Position numbers and translations under genes: made by a program. A stretch of 64,000 bases of DNA, from positions 62,001 through 126,000 of the forward strand of contig CAWBAK010000005.1 of assembly GCA_963786805.1 (NCBI GenBank), written 5' to 3'. Positions 16,643-25,014 of this stretch are shown piece by piece; the stretch's first letter is position 1; each line of letters opens with the position of its first letter. A model generated the notes under the pieces. That model was not told the origin of the DNA. It did no database searches and saw nothing but the letters and a program-made list of their open reading frames with translations. The DNA comes from CALGFI01 sp963786805 (GTDB taxonomy: Bacteria; Actinomycetota; UBA4738; HRBIN12).

Positions 16643-17823
16643 CCCCAGAGATGAAGCCCGGAGATGAGGCCGAGATGAGGCCGGAGATGAAGAAGGGCCC
16701 GGCGGCGCTGCTCGCGCTCGAGGACGGCTCGGTGTTCCGCGGGAACTCGTTCGGGTCGGTGGGGGAGACGTTCGGCGAGGCCGTCTTCAACACGGCCATG
16801 TCGGGCTATCAGGAGGTTCTGAGCGACCCGTCGTACGCGGGCCAGGTCGTCGCCATGACCTCACCGCATCAGGGCAACTACGGCATGAACCGCGAGGATC
16901 CCGAGTCCGGCCGCGTGCAGGTCGCGGGGTTCGTGGTGCGCGAGGCATCACGGCGCGCGTCCAGCTGGCGTTCCACCGCAACGCTGCACGACGAGCTCGA
17001 CGAGGCCGGCGTGATCGGCCTCGAGGGCATCGACACCCGGAGGCTGACACTCCGACTGCGTGAGCGGGGTTCGATGCGGTGCGCGATCTCGACCGAGGAT
17101 CTCGATCCCGCCTCGCTCGTCGAGCGCGCTCGCGCGCAGCCGGGCATGGAGGGCGCCGACCTCGCCAAACGGGTCTCGACGATCGAGCCGTACCCCGCGG
17201 CGGAGCTCGTCGGGCCGGCGTCGACCGCCCACGGTCGTGTGTTCCGTGTCGCGGCCTACGACTTCGGCCTGAAGCGCAACATCCTCCGCCGACTCGCCGG
17301 CGCGGGCATCGAGGCGACGGTGGTACCCGCGGACACCCCCGCCGACGAGGTGAGCGACGTCGACGGCGTGTTCCTGTCGAACGGCCCAGGCGATCCGGCG
17401 GCGACCCGGTACGGGATCGCGGCCGCGCGCGGGTTGCTGGGCCGGCACCCGATCTTCGGCATCTGCCTCGGGCACCAGCTGCTCGGGCTCGCGCTCGGCG
17501 GCCGGACCTACAAGATGAAGTTCGGCCACCGTGGCGTGAACCAACCGGTCCAGGACCGGCGGACCGGCCGCGTCGAAGTGACGAGCCACAACCACGGCTT
17601 CGCGGTCGATCCGAACGGATGGCCGATGGACGACGGCCTCGCCCGCACGTCGTCCGGTCGCGTGGAGCTCACGCACTGGAACTTGAACGACGGAACCCTC
17701 GAGGGCTTTCGCTGCCTCGACGTCCCGGCGATGTCGGTGCAGTACCACCCCGAGGCCGCGCCGGGCCCCCACGACTCCCGGTACCTGTTCGAGGAGTTCC
17801 GCACGCTGATGGAGACGACCTAG
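16639..17823 (+). CDS. carA: carbamoyl phosphate synthase, small (glutaminase) subunit
   Basis: Releases ammonia from glutamine for CarB. The 394-residue protein has the CPSase small-chain N domain (EDGSVFRGNSFG, FNTAMSGYQEVLSDPSYAGQ, GIDTRRLT) and a class I glutamine amidotransferase domain with the nucleophile in GICLGHQLLGLALGG and the His/Glu pair in VQYHPEAAPGPHDS. The first 18 codons hold four in-frame ATGs inside a degenerate GAGATGA repeat, so the true start is uncertain (16639, 16651, 16675 or 16687); homologues normally start near KGPAALLALEDG. Confidence 0.96.
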   Translation: MTPEMKPGDEAEMRPEMKKGPAALLALEDGSVFRGNSFGSVGETFGEAVFNTAMSGYQEVLSDPSYAGQVVAMTSPHQGNYGMNREDPESGRVQVAGFVVREASRRASSWRSTATLHDELDEAGVIGLEGIDTRRLTLRLRERGSMRCAISTEDLDPASLVERARAQPGMEGADLAKRVSTIEPYPAAELVGPASTAHGRVFRVAAYDFGLKRNILRRLAGAGIEATVVPADTPADEVSDVDGVFLSNGPGDPAATRYGIAAARGLLGRHPIFGICLGHQLLGLALGGRTYKMKFGHRGVNQPVQDRRTGRVEVTSHNHGFAVDPNGWPMDDGLARTSSGRVELTHWNLNDGTLEGFRCLDVPAMSVQYHPEAAPGPHDSRYLFEEFRTLMETT

Positions 17824-20800
17824 TGCCGCGACGCACCGACATCGAGCGGATCCTGATCGTCGGGTCCGGGCCGATCGTGATCGGACAGGCGTGCGAGTTC
17901 GATTACTCCGGTACGCAGGCCTGCAAGGTGCTGCGCCGCGAGGGGTTCCACGTGTCGCTCGTGAACTCGAACCCGGCGACGATCATGACCGACCCCGAGT
18001 TCGCCGACCGCACCTACATCGAGCCGCTCACGCCCGAGTCGGTCCTCCAGGTCCTGGAGCGCGAGCGTCCCGACGTGCTCCTGCCGACCCTCGGTGGACA
18101 GACCGCGCTGAACGTCGCGGTAGCCCTCGCCGAGTCCGGCGACCTCGATCGCCTCGGCATCGGGCTGATCGGAGCGGGCCTCGAGGCGATCCGCCGTGCC
18201 GAGGATCGCAGCGGTTTCAAGGACGCCATGCATGGAGCCGGACTCGAGGTGCCGCGCGCCGGGGTCGCGCATACGCTCGAGGAGGCACTCGCGCTCGGCG
18301 ACGAGCTCAGGTACCCGCTGATCGTTCGCCCGTCGTTCACGCTCGGCGGGGGAGGGAGCGGCTTCGCCGCGGATCTGGACGAGCTCGCCCGGGTCGCCAC
18401 GCGCAGCCTCGAGGTCAGCCCGGTGACGGAGATCCTCGTCGAAGAGTCGATAGCCGGGTGGAAGGAGTTCGAGCTCGAGGTGATGCGCGACGTCGCGGAC
18501 AATGCGGTGGTCATCTGTTCGATCGAGAACGTCGACCCGATGGGGGTCCACACCGGCGATTCGATCACGGTGGCGCCGGCGCAGACGCTCACCGACCGCG
18601 AGTACCAGTCGATGCGCGACGCCGCGCTCGCGTGCATCCGCGCGATCGGCGTCGAGACCGGTGGGTCGAACATCCAGTTCGCGGTCGAGCCGGCGACGGG
18701 CCGGCAGGTCCTGATCGAGATGAACCCACGGGTCTCGCGTTCGAGCGCGCTCGCGTCGAAGGCGACGGGCTTCCCGATCGCGAAGATCGCCGCCCTCCTC
18801 GCGGTCGGCTACCGCCTCGACGAGATCACGAACGACATCACCGGAGTCACCCCGGCCGCGTTCGAGCCCACGCTCGACTACGTGGTCGTCAAGCTCCCCC
18901 GCTTCGCCTTCGAGAAGTTCCCCGAAGCCGACCCTGTTCTCACCTCGACCATGAAGTCCGTCGGTGAGGTCATGGCCATCGGCCGGACCTTCAAGGAAGC
19001 CCTCGGCAAGGCCTGGCGCTCGTTGGAGCGCGCAGGTGCCGACCTGGGCGGAGCCGGTGTCATCGCGGAGCGGTCTGGGGCAAGGAGCGAAGCCCGATGG
19101 ACCCATCTCGAGCAAGCCGGTCAGGGCGAAGCGACGCGGGGCCCCAGATCCCGGAGCGACGGCAACGGCTCCCTCCTCGAGCGACTCGCCGTTCCGAGCG
19201 AGGATCGCCTGCACCTTGTCGAGGCTGCGTTGCTGGCCGGGCACTCGGTCGATGACGTTGCCGCCGCGTCGTCGATCGATCCCTGGTTCGTGGATCAGAT
19301 CGCCCAAGTGGCCGAAGAGGTTGCGGGGCTTGGGGGGCGGGACCTCGACGGGTTGTCGGCGGGGGAGTTGTTGGAGGCGAAGCGGGTGGGGTTGTCGGAT
19401 CGGCGGATCGCGCACCTGACGGGGGCGGAGGAGGCTGCCGTGAGGGCGCGGCGGACGGCGCTTGGGGTTCGGGCGGTGTTCAAGACGGTGGATACGTGTG
19501 GTGGGGAGTTCCCGGCGGGGACGCCGTATCACTACTCGACGTACGAGGAGGAGGATGAGGTTCGTCCGTCGGAGCGGCCGCGGATCGTCATCCTGGGCTC
19601 GGGGCCGAACCGGATCGGGCAGGGGATCGAGTTCGACTACGCGTGCGTGCACGCGGCGTACGCGTTGCGGGAGGCCGGGTTCGACGCGGTGATGGTGAAC
19701 TCGAACCCGGAAACGGTCTCGACCGACTACGACACGAGCTCACGCCTGTACTTCGAGCCGGTCTCGACCGAGGACGTCCTCGCGGTGTGCGAGGCCGAAT
19801 CCGCGATCGGCGTCATCTGCCAATTCGGTGGGCAGACGCCGCTGAAGCTCGCCCGGGAGCTCGAGACGGCGGGCCTAAGGGTCCTCGGGACGCCGGCGCA
19901 GGCGATCGACCTCGCCGAGGACCGAGGGAAGTTCGCGGAGCTGCTGCGCGATCTGGAGATCCCGGCGCCGGCGCACGGAGAGGCCCGCAACCTCGACGAG
20001 GCGCGCGCGATCGCCGCGCGGGTCGGCTACCCCGTCGTCGTCCGGCCGAGCTACGTGCTCGGCGGCCGCGCGATGGAGATCGTGTACGGCGAGGACGAGC
20101 TCGAGCGCTTCGTCTCGAGCGCCGCCGATGCGAGCCCGGATCACCCCGTCCTGATCGACCGGTTCCTCGAGGGCGCGATCGAGATCGACGTGGACGCGGT
20201 CTCCGATGGCACCGACGTGTTCATCGGCGCCGTGATGGAGCACATCGAGGAGGCCGGCGTGCATTCGGGCGACTCCTCGTGCCAGATCCCGCCGGCGACG
20301 CTGTCGGACGAGGAGTTGGACGAGGTGGAACGGATCGCGCGCATGCTCGCGCGACGCCTCGGCGTCCTCGGACTGATCAACCTGCAACTCGCGGTGAAGG
20401 ACGAGCGCATCTGGGTCCTGGAGGCCAACCCGCGCGCGTCGCGGACCGTGCCATTCGTGTCGAAGGCCGTGGGCGTTCCCCTCGCCAAGGTGGCCACGCT
20501 CGTCCTGTTGGGTCGCTCGCTCGCCGAGCTCATCGCCGAGGGTCTCGTCCCGGCCGACGCGCACCACTATCGCCACCTCCCGTACACGGCAGTGAAGGCG
20601 GCCGTGTTGCCGTTCGGGCGCTTCCCCGGCGTCGACACGATCCTCGGCCCCGAGATGAAGTCCACGGGCGAGGTCATGGGGATCGACGCCGACTCGGGAA
20701 GGGCGCTCGCGAAGGCCCTCGTGGCGAGCGGGTCCTCGCTCCCGCGCGAAGGCACGGTTTTCGTGAGCGTCGCCAATCGCGACAAACGCGCGATCGCGTT

Positions 20801-21212
20801 CCCCGGCAGGCGTCTCGCGGAGATGGGGTTCCGCTTGCTCGCGACGAAGGGGACGGCCGGAGTGCTCGAACGCGCCGGGATCCCGGTGACGCGCGTCGCC
20901 AAGGTTTCCGAGGGCGGCCGAAGCGTCGTCGATCTGATCCGCGACGGCGAGGTCGACATGGTGGTCAACACCCCGTTCGGGCGCGGCCCCAGGACGGATG
21001 GGTACTTCATCCGCACGGCCGCCGCCCAGGCCGGCATCCCGTGCTTCACGACGCTCCCGGGTGTCTTCGCCGCGCTCCGCGGGATCGAAGCACTCCGAGG
21101 TATCCCGGGCGAACCGCTCTCGCTGCAGGAGCACCACCTGCGTGCCGCCGCCGCCGTTCCGGTCCAGGAACGGCTGGCGCTCTCGGACGACGAAGCGGAG
21201 GTGGCGTCGTGA
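17823..21212 (+). CDS. carB: carbamoyl phosphate synthase, large subunit, with a 41-residue insertion
   Basis: Makes carbamoyl phosphate from bicarbonate, ammonia and two ATP. Two homologous ATP-grasp halves are clear: VGSGPIVIGQACEFDYSG and ILGSGPNRIGQGIEFDYACVH begin them, with EMNPRVSRSSALASKATG and EANPRASRTVPFVSKAVG as the metal/ATP motifs, followed by the C-terminal MGS allosteric domain (VNTPFGRGPRTDGYFIRTAA). It has 1129 residues; residues 410-450 are encoded by the 123-bp repeat at 19050-19172, placed at the edge of the oligomerisation domain, where a loop could bulge out. Bases 19321-19600 use G-ending codons (GGG, TTG, GTG) far more than the rest. Confidence 0.97.
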   Translation: MPRRTDIERILIVGSGPIVIGQACEFDYSGTQACKVLRREGFHVSLVNSNPATIMTDPEFADRTYIEPLTPESVLQVLERERPDVLLPTLGGQTALNVAVALAESGDLDRLGIGLIGAGLEAIRRAEDRSGFKDAMHGAGLEVPRAGVAHTLEEALALGDELRYPLIVRPSFTLGGGGSGFAADLDELARVATRSLEVSPVTEILVEESIAGWKEFELEVMRDVADNAVVICSIENVDPMGVHTGDSITVAPAQTLTDREYQSMRDAALACIRAIGVETGGSNIQFAVEPATGRQVLIEMNPRVSRSSALASKATGFPIAKIAALLAVGYRLDEITNDITGVTPAAFEPTLDYVVVKLPRFAFEKFPEADPVLTSTMKSVGEVMAIGRTFKEALGKAWRSLERAGADLGGAGVIAERSGARSEARWTHLEQAGQGEATRGPRSRSDGNGSLLERLAVPSEDRLHLVEAALLAGHSVDDVAAASSIDPWFVDQIAQVAEEVAGLGGRDLDGLSAGELLEAKRVGLSDRRIAHLTGAEEAAVRARRTALGVRAVFKTVDTCGGEFPAGTPYHYSTYEEEDEVRPSERPRIVILGSGPNRIGQGIEFDYACVHAAYALREAGFDAVMVNSNPETVSTDYDTSSRLYFEPVSTEDVLAVCEAESAIGVICQFGGQTPLKLARELETAGLRVLGTPAQAIDLAEDRGKFAELLRDLEIPAPAHGEARNLDEARAIAARVGYPVVVRPSYVLGGRAMEIVYGEDELERFVSSAADASPDHPVLIDRFLEGAIEIDVDAVSDGTDVFIGAVMEHIEEAGVHSGDSSCQIPPATLSDEELDEVERIARMLARRLGVLGLINLQLAVKDERIWVLEANPRASRTVPFVSKAVGVPLAKVATLVLLGRSLAELIAEGLVPADAHHYRHLPYTAVKAAVLPFGRFPGVDTILGPEMKSTGEVMGIDADSGRALAKALVASGSSLPREGTVFVSVANRDKRAIAFPGRRLAEMGFRLLATKGTAGVLERAGIPVTRVAKVSEGGRSVVDLIRDGEVDMVVNTPFGRGPRTDGYFIRTAAAQAGIPCFTTLPGVFAALRGIEALRGIPGEPLSLQEHHLRAAAAVPVQERLALSDDEAEVAS
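19050..19172 (-). repeat. 123-bp palindromic protein-invading element, copy A (in carB)
   Basis: Arms of 32 bp at the two ends pair imperfectly (24 of 32 by hand; outer GGAGCCG and inner TCTGGGGC/GCCCCAGA are exact) around a 59-bp core. On the minus strand it aligns without gaps to 27834-27956 in priA (about 92 of 123 bases), best in the core, where GGGCTTCGCTCCT is shared. It starts on a codon boundary and adds exactly 41 codons to carB without a stop. No transposase or coding capacity of its own is seen. Confidence 0.8.
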
Positions 21213-22081
21213 AGCGGGTCCGCGCCGAGGTGCTGAACGCGCGCAAGGTCGGGGTCTACCACTCGATCACGATCGTCGCGCCGGAGGTCGCCGAGCGGGT
21301 GCGGCCGGGCCAGTTCCTGTCGATCGGGATGCCGCCGGAGCGCGCCTTCCTGCTTCGCCGGCACTTCTCCATCCATCAGGCGTCCCGGCGCGGGGGTTGG
21401 GCGGGGACGCTGGAGTTCGTCTTCGATCCTCGTGGGCGCGGCACGGCGTGGCTCGCCGAGATCAAGGCGCACCAGTTCCTCGACGTCATCGGGCCGCTCG
21501 GCAAGGGGTTCGCCTATCCGACGAAGCTCAACACCTGTCTCCTGGTCGCGGAGGGGCACGGTGCCGCGCCGCTCTACTTCCTCGCCCAGGAGCTGCGAGC
21601 GCGCGGCAAGCGGGTCGACATGGTCGTGGGCGCCGAAACGCAGGATCACGTGTTCAAGCCGATCGAGGGCAAGCGCTTGTCGCAGACCGTCGCGATCGTG
21701 ACGGCCGACGGCAGTCTCGGAGAGCGGGGGACCGTGCTGGACGCGATGCCGGCGATGCTCGAGAGCACGCGAGCGCAGGTCGTCTACGCCGCCGCCGAGC
21801 GTTCCACGCTGCGCGCGATCGCCGAGCTGTGCATGGAGCGACAGATCCCCTCGCAGGTCACGGTGGAGGAGCCGATGGCGTGCGGCATCGGACTGTGCTT
21901 CACGTGCACGGTCCCGTTGATCCGGAAGGATGGTTCCGGGTACGACAACGTCCGCGCGTGCACCGAGGGTCCGGTGTTCAACCCGGCGCGCATCCTGTGG
22001 GACCGATGGTTGCTCGATGAGCCGCGGATGGCGCCGACGCCGCCCGAAGGCTTCCCCGTCGTGAAGGCGTGGCCCGGTTGA
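21209..22081 (+). CDS. pyrK: dihydroorotate dehydrogenase electron-transfer subunit
   Basis: A 290-residue flavin/iron-sulfur protein: ferredoxin-reductase-type FAD domain (VRPGQFLSIGMPP, FLLRRHFSIHQ), NAD-binding domain (LLVAEGHGAAPLYFLAQEL) and a C-terminal Cys cluster (MACGIGLCFTC with a later Cys in VRACTEGPVF) for a 2Fe-2S centre. It passes electrons from dihydroorotate, oxidised by PyrD encoded next, to NAD. The start GTG overlaps the carB stop (GTGA). Its 3' end overlaps pyrD by 13 bp. Confidence 0.94.
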   Translation: MKRVRAEVLNARKVGVYHSITIVAPEVAERVRPGQFLSIGMPPERAFLLRRHFSIHQASRRGGWAGTLEFVFDPRGRGTAWLAEIKAHQFLDVIGPLGKGFAYPTKLNTCLLVAEGHGAAPLYFLAQELRARGKRVDMVVGAETQDHVFKPIEGKRLSQTVAIVTADGSLGERGTVLDAMPAMLESTRAQVVYAAAERSTLRAIAELCMERQIPSQVTVEEPMACGIGLCFTCTVPLIRKDGSGYDNVRACTEGPVFNPARILWDRWLLDEPRMAPTPPEGFPVVKAWPG

Positions 22082-23028
22082 GATCCTCACTCGTCGTCGA
22101 CCTGAACGGGCTTCGGTTCGCGCACCCGGTGCTTGCCGCGGCGGGCTGCCTCGCGACGCGGCGAGACGGCCCCGGCCTGGTGGATCTGCATCGCCTGGGC
22201 GGCGTCGTCACGCGCACCCTGACGCTGGCGCCGTCCAAGGGCGCACCCACGCCGAGGGCCGCCGAGACCGCCTCGGGGATGATCAGCTTCGTCGGCCTGC
22301 AGAACCCCGGCCTGGAGGAGTTCGTCGCGGAAGACCTTCCGCGGCTGCGCAAGGCGCAGGTGCCGGTGATCGTGTCGATCGCCGGATCCAGCCTCGAGGA
22401 GTACATCCGGATCGCCAACGCGCTGCACGACCTCGAGGGCATCGACGCCATGGAGGTCTATCTGTCGGGAGCGGACACCGAGCGCGGAGGCGAGCCGTTC
22501 TACGCCCGCCCGGACCGGATCCACGAGGTGGTCGGGGCGGTGTCGCGTCTGTCCCGTCTGCCCGTCTTCGTGAAGTTGCCGCCGCTGCTCCCGGACCTCG
22601 TCGAGACCGCGCGACTGTGCGTGCGGGACGGCGCACACGGTTTCACGCTGATCGATGCGGTGCCCGCGCTCTCGGTCGACGCCGACCGGCTGCGGCCGAG
22701 GCTCGCCGTCCCCGTGGGCGGCCTGTCGGGACCCGCGATCAAGCCGATCGCGCTGGCCGCCGTCTACCGCGTCGCCCGCGCGATGCCCGACGTCCCGATC
22801 ATGGGGGTCGGGGGGATCTCGACGGGGGAGGACGCGGTCGAATTCCTCCTCGCGGGGGCGTGGGCCGTGCAGGTCGGCACCGCGATGCTCGTGAACCCCT
22901 CGGCCCCGGTCGAGATCGCGCGCGGGATCCAGGCCTACCTGAAGGCCAAGGGGATCGCCTCGCCCGGCGATCTCCGGGGCCGGCTCCGGGTCCAGGGCGA
23001 GGTTCCCGAGCCCGAGGTCGTGTCGTGA
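22069..23028 (+). CDS. pyrD: dihydroorotate dehydrogenase (class 1B catalytic subunit)
   Basis: Oxidises dihydroorotate to orotate with FMN. The 319-residue TIM barrel begins LNGLRFAHPVLAAAGC, and carries SFVGLQNPGLEEFV, VKLPPLLPDLVE and the phosphate-binding VGGISTGEDAVEFLLAGAWAVQVGTA. The adjacent pyrK supports class 1B (NAD-dependent). GTG 22069 overlaps pyrK; TTG 22078 is an alternative three codons downstream. Confidence 0.94.
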   Translation: MARLRSSLVVDLNGLRFAHPVLAAAGCLATRRDGPGLVDLHRLGGVVTRTLTLAPSKGAPTPRAAETASGMISFVGLQNPGLEEFVAEDLPRLRKAQVPVIVSIAGSSLEEYIRIANALHDLEGIDAMEVYLSGADTERGGEPFYARPDRIHEVVGAVSRLSRLPVFVKLPPLLPDLVETARLCVRDGAHGFTLIDAVPALSVDADRLRPRLAVPVGGLSGPAIKPIALAAVYRVARAMPDVPIMGVGGISTGEDAVEFLLAGAWAVQVGTAMLVNPSAPVEIARGIQAYLKAKGIASPGDLRGRLRVQGEVPEPEVVS

Positions 23029-23708
23029 TCCCGCGGCCGGAGAATCCGCTCGTCGTCGCGCTCGACCTGTCCGACCTCGACGCCGCCGAGGACCTCGCGA
23101 AACGTCTGGCGGGCCAGGTGGGGATGTTCAAGGTCGGGCTCCAACTCTTCACCGGGAACGGGCCGGTGTCGGTCTCGCGGGTGCGCGATCACGGCCCGGT
23201 CTTCCTGGACCTGAAGCTTCACGACATCCCGAACACCGTCGAACGGGCGTCGTTCAACGTCGGTCGGATCGGCGCGGCGATGTTCACCGTGCACGCGCTC
23301 GGGGGCGAGGCGATGATCGCGGCCGCGGTGCGCGGCGCCGAAGCCGGAGCGGGCGAAGCCGGTCATCCCGTCCCCGTCGTGCTGGCCGTCACCGTCCTGT
23401 CGAGCCTCGCGGGAGAGGGTCTCGCCTCACCGGCCTCGCTCGCGTTCGAGGCGAAAGCGGCGGGCGCGGGCGGCATGGTGGTATCCGGCGAGGACGTTTC
23501 GACGGTACGCGAGGTCGTCGGTGAGGAACCGTATGTCGTCGTTCCGGGGATCCGTCCCGCCGGATCGAACGGCCACGACCAGGTTCGCATCCTGACTCCG
23601 GAGGAGGCGGTCGAACGCGGCGCCGATTACCTCGTCGTCGGTCGGCCGATCACGTCGTCGGACGATCCCGCCGGTGTCGCGCGCGCGATCCTCGCATCCG
23701 TTCGTTGA
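23025..23708 (+). CDS. pyrF: orotidine 5'-phosphate decarboxylase
   Basis: Last step to UMP. The 227-residue barrel has VALDLSDLDAAEDL, the catalytic Asp-Lys-Asp array in FLDLKLHDIPNTVERA, and the phosphate loop VVPGIRPAG followed by GADYLVVGRPITSSDDP. It begins with GTG inside the pyrD stop (GTGA). It ends the operon; the next gene has its own promoter. Confidence 0.97.
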   Translation: MIPRPENPLVVALDLSDLDAAEDLAKRLAGQVGMFKVGLQLFTGNGPVSVSRVRDHGPVFLDLKLHDIPNTVERASFNVGRIGAAMFTVHALGGEAMIAAAVRGAEAGAGEAGHPVPVVLAVTVLSSLAGEGLASPASLAFEAKAAGAGGMVVSGEDVSTVREVVGEEPYVVVPGIRPAGSNGHDQVRILTPEEAVERGADYLVVGRPITSSDDPAGVARAILASVR

Positions 23709-23739
23709 GGAAAACCGCAGGTGGCGGGCATGACGCGCG

Positions 23740-23768
23740 TTGCTGCCGCCGCGGGGCGTGACTATACT
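23740..23768 (+). promoter_or_regulatory. promoter of mihF
   Basis: TTGCTG (23740-23745) and TATACT (23763-23768) lie 17 bp apart, the best -10 match in the window. A GAAGGAG Shine-Dalgarno precedes the ATG at 23807. Confidence 0.65.
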
Positions 23769-23806
23769 CCCCGGCGTTCCCGATCCCGACCTGAAGGAGT
23801 GCTGTC

Positions 23807-24118
23807 ATGCCTCTACCCGTCCTGACGGACGAACAGCGCAAGCAGGCCCTCGAGAAGGCCGCCGAGGCGAGGAGGAAGCGGGCGGAGCTCAAGGGCCAGC
23901 TCAAGTCCGGGAAGCTCACGCTCACGGACGTGCTTGCCAGAGGCGACGACACCGTCGGAAAGATGAAGGTCTCCACGGTCCTCGAGTCGCTCCCGGGTGT
24001 GGGGAAGGTCCGGGCGCGCAAGATCATGGAGAAGCTCGACATCTCCACGAGCCGCCGCGTCCGGGGCCTCGGCGCGAAGCAGCGGGAGTCGGTGCTCGCC
24101 GAGTTCGCCAAGAAGTAG
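23807..24118 (+). CDS. mihF: actinobacterial integration host factor mIHF
   Basis: A 103-residue basic protein. The N-terminal half is a long helix (LTDEQRKQALEKAAEARRKR), the C-terminal half a helix-two-turns-helix DNA-binding domain (VLESLPGVGKVRARKIMEKLDI, RRVRGLGAKQRESVLAEF). This is the signature of mIHF/sIHF, a nucleoid protein confined to Actinobacteria, and the best single lineage marker in the window. As in mycobacteria it sits directly upstream of gmk and rpoZ. Confidence 0.96.
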   Translation: MPLPVLTDEQRKQALEKAAEARRKRAELKGQLKSGKLTLTDVLARGDDTVGKMKVSTVLESLPGVGKVRARKIMEKLDISTSRRVRGLGAKQRESVLAEFAKK

Positions 24119-24125
24119 TCCCGCG

Positions 24126-24737
24126 ATCGAACGACGCGGAACCCTCTTCGTCATCGCCGGCCCGTCGGGGGTCGGCAAGGGAACCATCGTTCGGCGTGTG
24201 CGCGAGCTCGTTCCCGGCCTGCAGCTGTCCGTCTCGGTAACCACTCGTCTCCCGCGGGAGTCGCTGCGGGAACGAGAAGGGGTCGACTACTTCTTCGTCA
24301 GCCCCGAGGAGTTCGAGGCGCTGGTGCTGGAGGGCGGCCTCCTCGAATGGGCGGAGCTGTTCGGCAAGCGGTACGGGACGCCTCGGGCCTGGGTCGAGCA
24401 GACGCTCGCGGCGGGGCAGGACGTCGTGCTCGAGATCGACGTCCAGGGCGCCCAACAGATCCGCGAGGCGACGGCCGACGCGGTGTTGATCTTCCTGGAC
24501 CCGCCCTCGATCGACGAGCTCGAACGGCGGCTCCGCACGCGCGGGTCCGAGGACGAGGGCAAGCTGGCGGATCGCCTCGCCAAGGCCGACTGGGAGCGGG
24601 CGCAGCAGGACTGGTTCGACCACGTGGTGGTCAACGACGACGTCGAGCGCGCATCGTCGCAGGTCGCTGCTATCATCGAAGCATCCCGGAGCTCTCCGGA
24701 ACGATCCGCTTCGCCGGAAGGACACGATCACCAATGA
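24126..24737 (+). CDS. gmk: guanylate kinase, start codon non-canonical
   Basis: Phosphorylates GMP to GDP. The P-loop FVIAGPSGVGKGTI, the GMP-binding SVSVTTRLPRESLREREGVDYFFV and the lid ELERRLRTRGSED are clear over about 200 residues. There is no in-frame ATG, GTG or TTG between the mihF stop region and the P-loop; the next one upstream is GTG 23997, 120 bp inside mihF. The natural N terminus (IERRGTLFVI) would start at ATC 24126, 7 bp after the mihF stop. Either ATC is used, the protein has a long extension, or a base is wrong. rpoZ overlaps its stop (ATGA). Confidence 0.92.
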   Translation: MERRGTLFVIAGPSGVGKGTIVRRVRELVPGLQLSVSVTTRLPRESLREREGVDYFFVSPEEFEALVLEGGLLEWAELFGKRYGTPRAWVEQTLAAGQDVVLEIDVQGAQQIREATADAVLIFLDPPSIDELERRLRTRGSEDEGKLADRLAKADWERAQQDWFDHVVVNDDVERASSQVAAIIEASRSSPERSASPEGHDHQ

Positions 24738-24979
24738 TCGAGCCGAAGATCGACGATCTGCTCGCGCAGGTGGACTCGAAGTACACGTTGGTCATCCTCG
24801 CGGCCAAGCGAGCGCGAGAGATCAACTCGTACTACAACCAGCTCGGCGAGGGCCGCGCCGAGTTCATCCCGCCGCTCGTCGAGACGGGGCTGAAGAACAA
24901 GCCGCTCTCGATCGCGCTCGAGGAGATCGCCGAGGGCAAGATCAGCGCCGAGCAGCCGGAGGACGCGGGCATCAAGTAG
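24734..24979 (+). CDS. rpoZ: RNA polymerase omega subunit
   Basis: An 81-residue protein with the omega core: PKIDDLLAQVDSKYTLVILAAKRAREIN followed by the short GEGRAEFIPPLVE linker and NKPLSIALEEIAEGKI. It helps fold and assemble the beta' subunit. Its ATG overlaps the gmk stop, the conserved gmk-rpoZ-coaBC order. Confidence 0.96.
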   Translation: MIEPKIDDLLAQVDSKYTLVILAAKRAREINSYYNQLGEGRAEFIPPLVETGLKNKPLSIALEEIAEGKISAEQPEDAGIK

Positions 24980-25014
24980 TCCCTCCGGGCGTCCGGCGCG
25001 GGAGGAGATGTCTG

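Noticed and set aside
19050..19172. Intein or intron inside carB (and priA)
   Set aside because: Only 41 codons, no splicing motifs, no self-splicing intron core; the frame is maintained.
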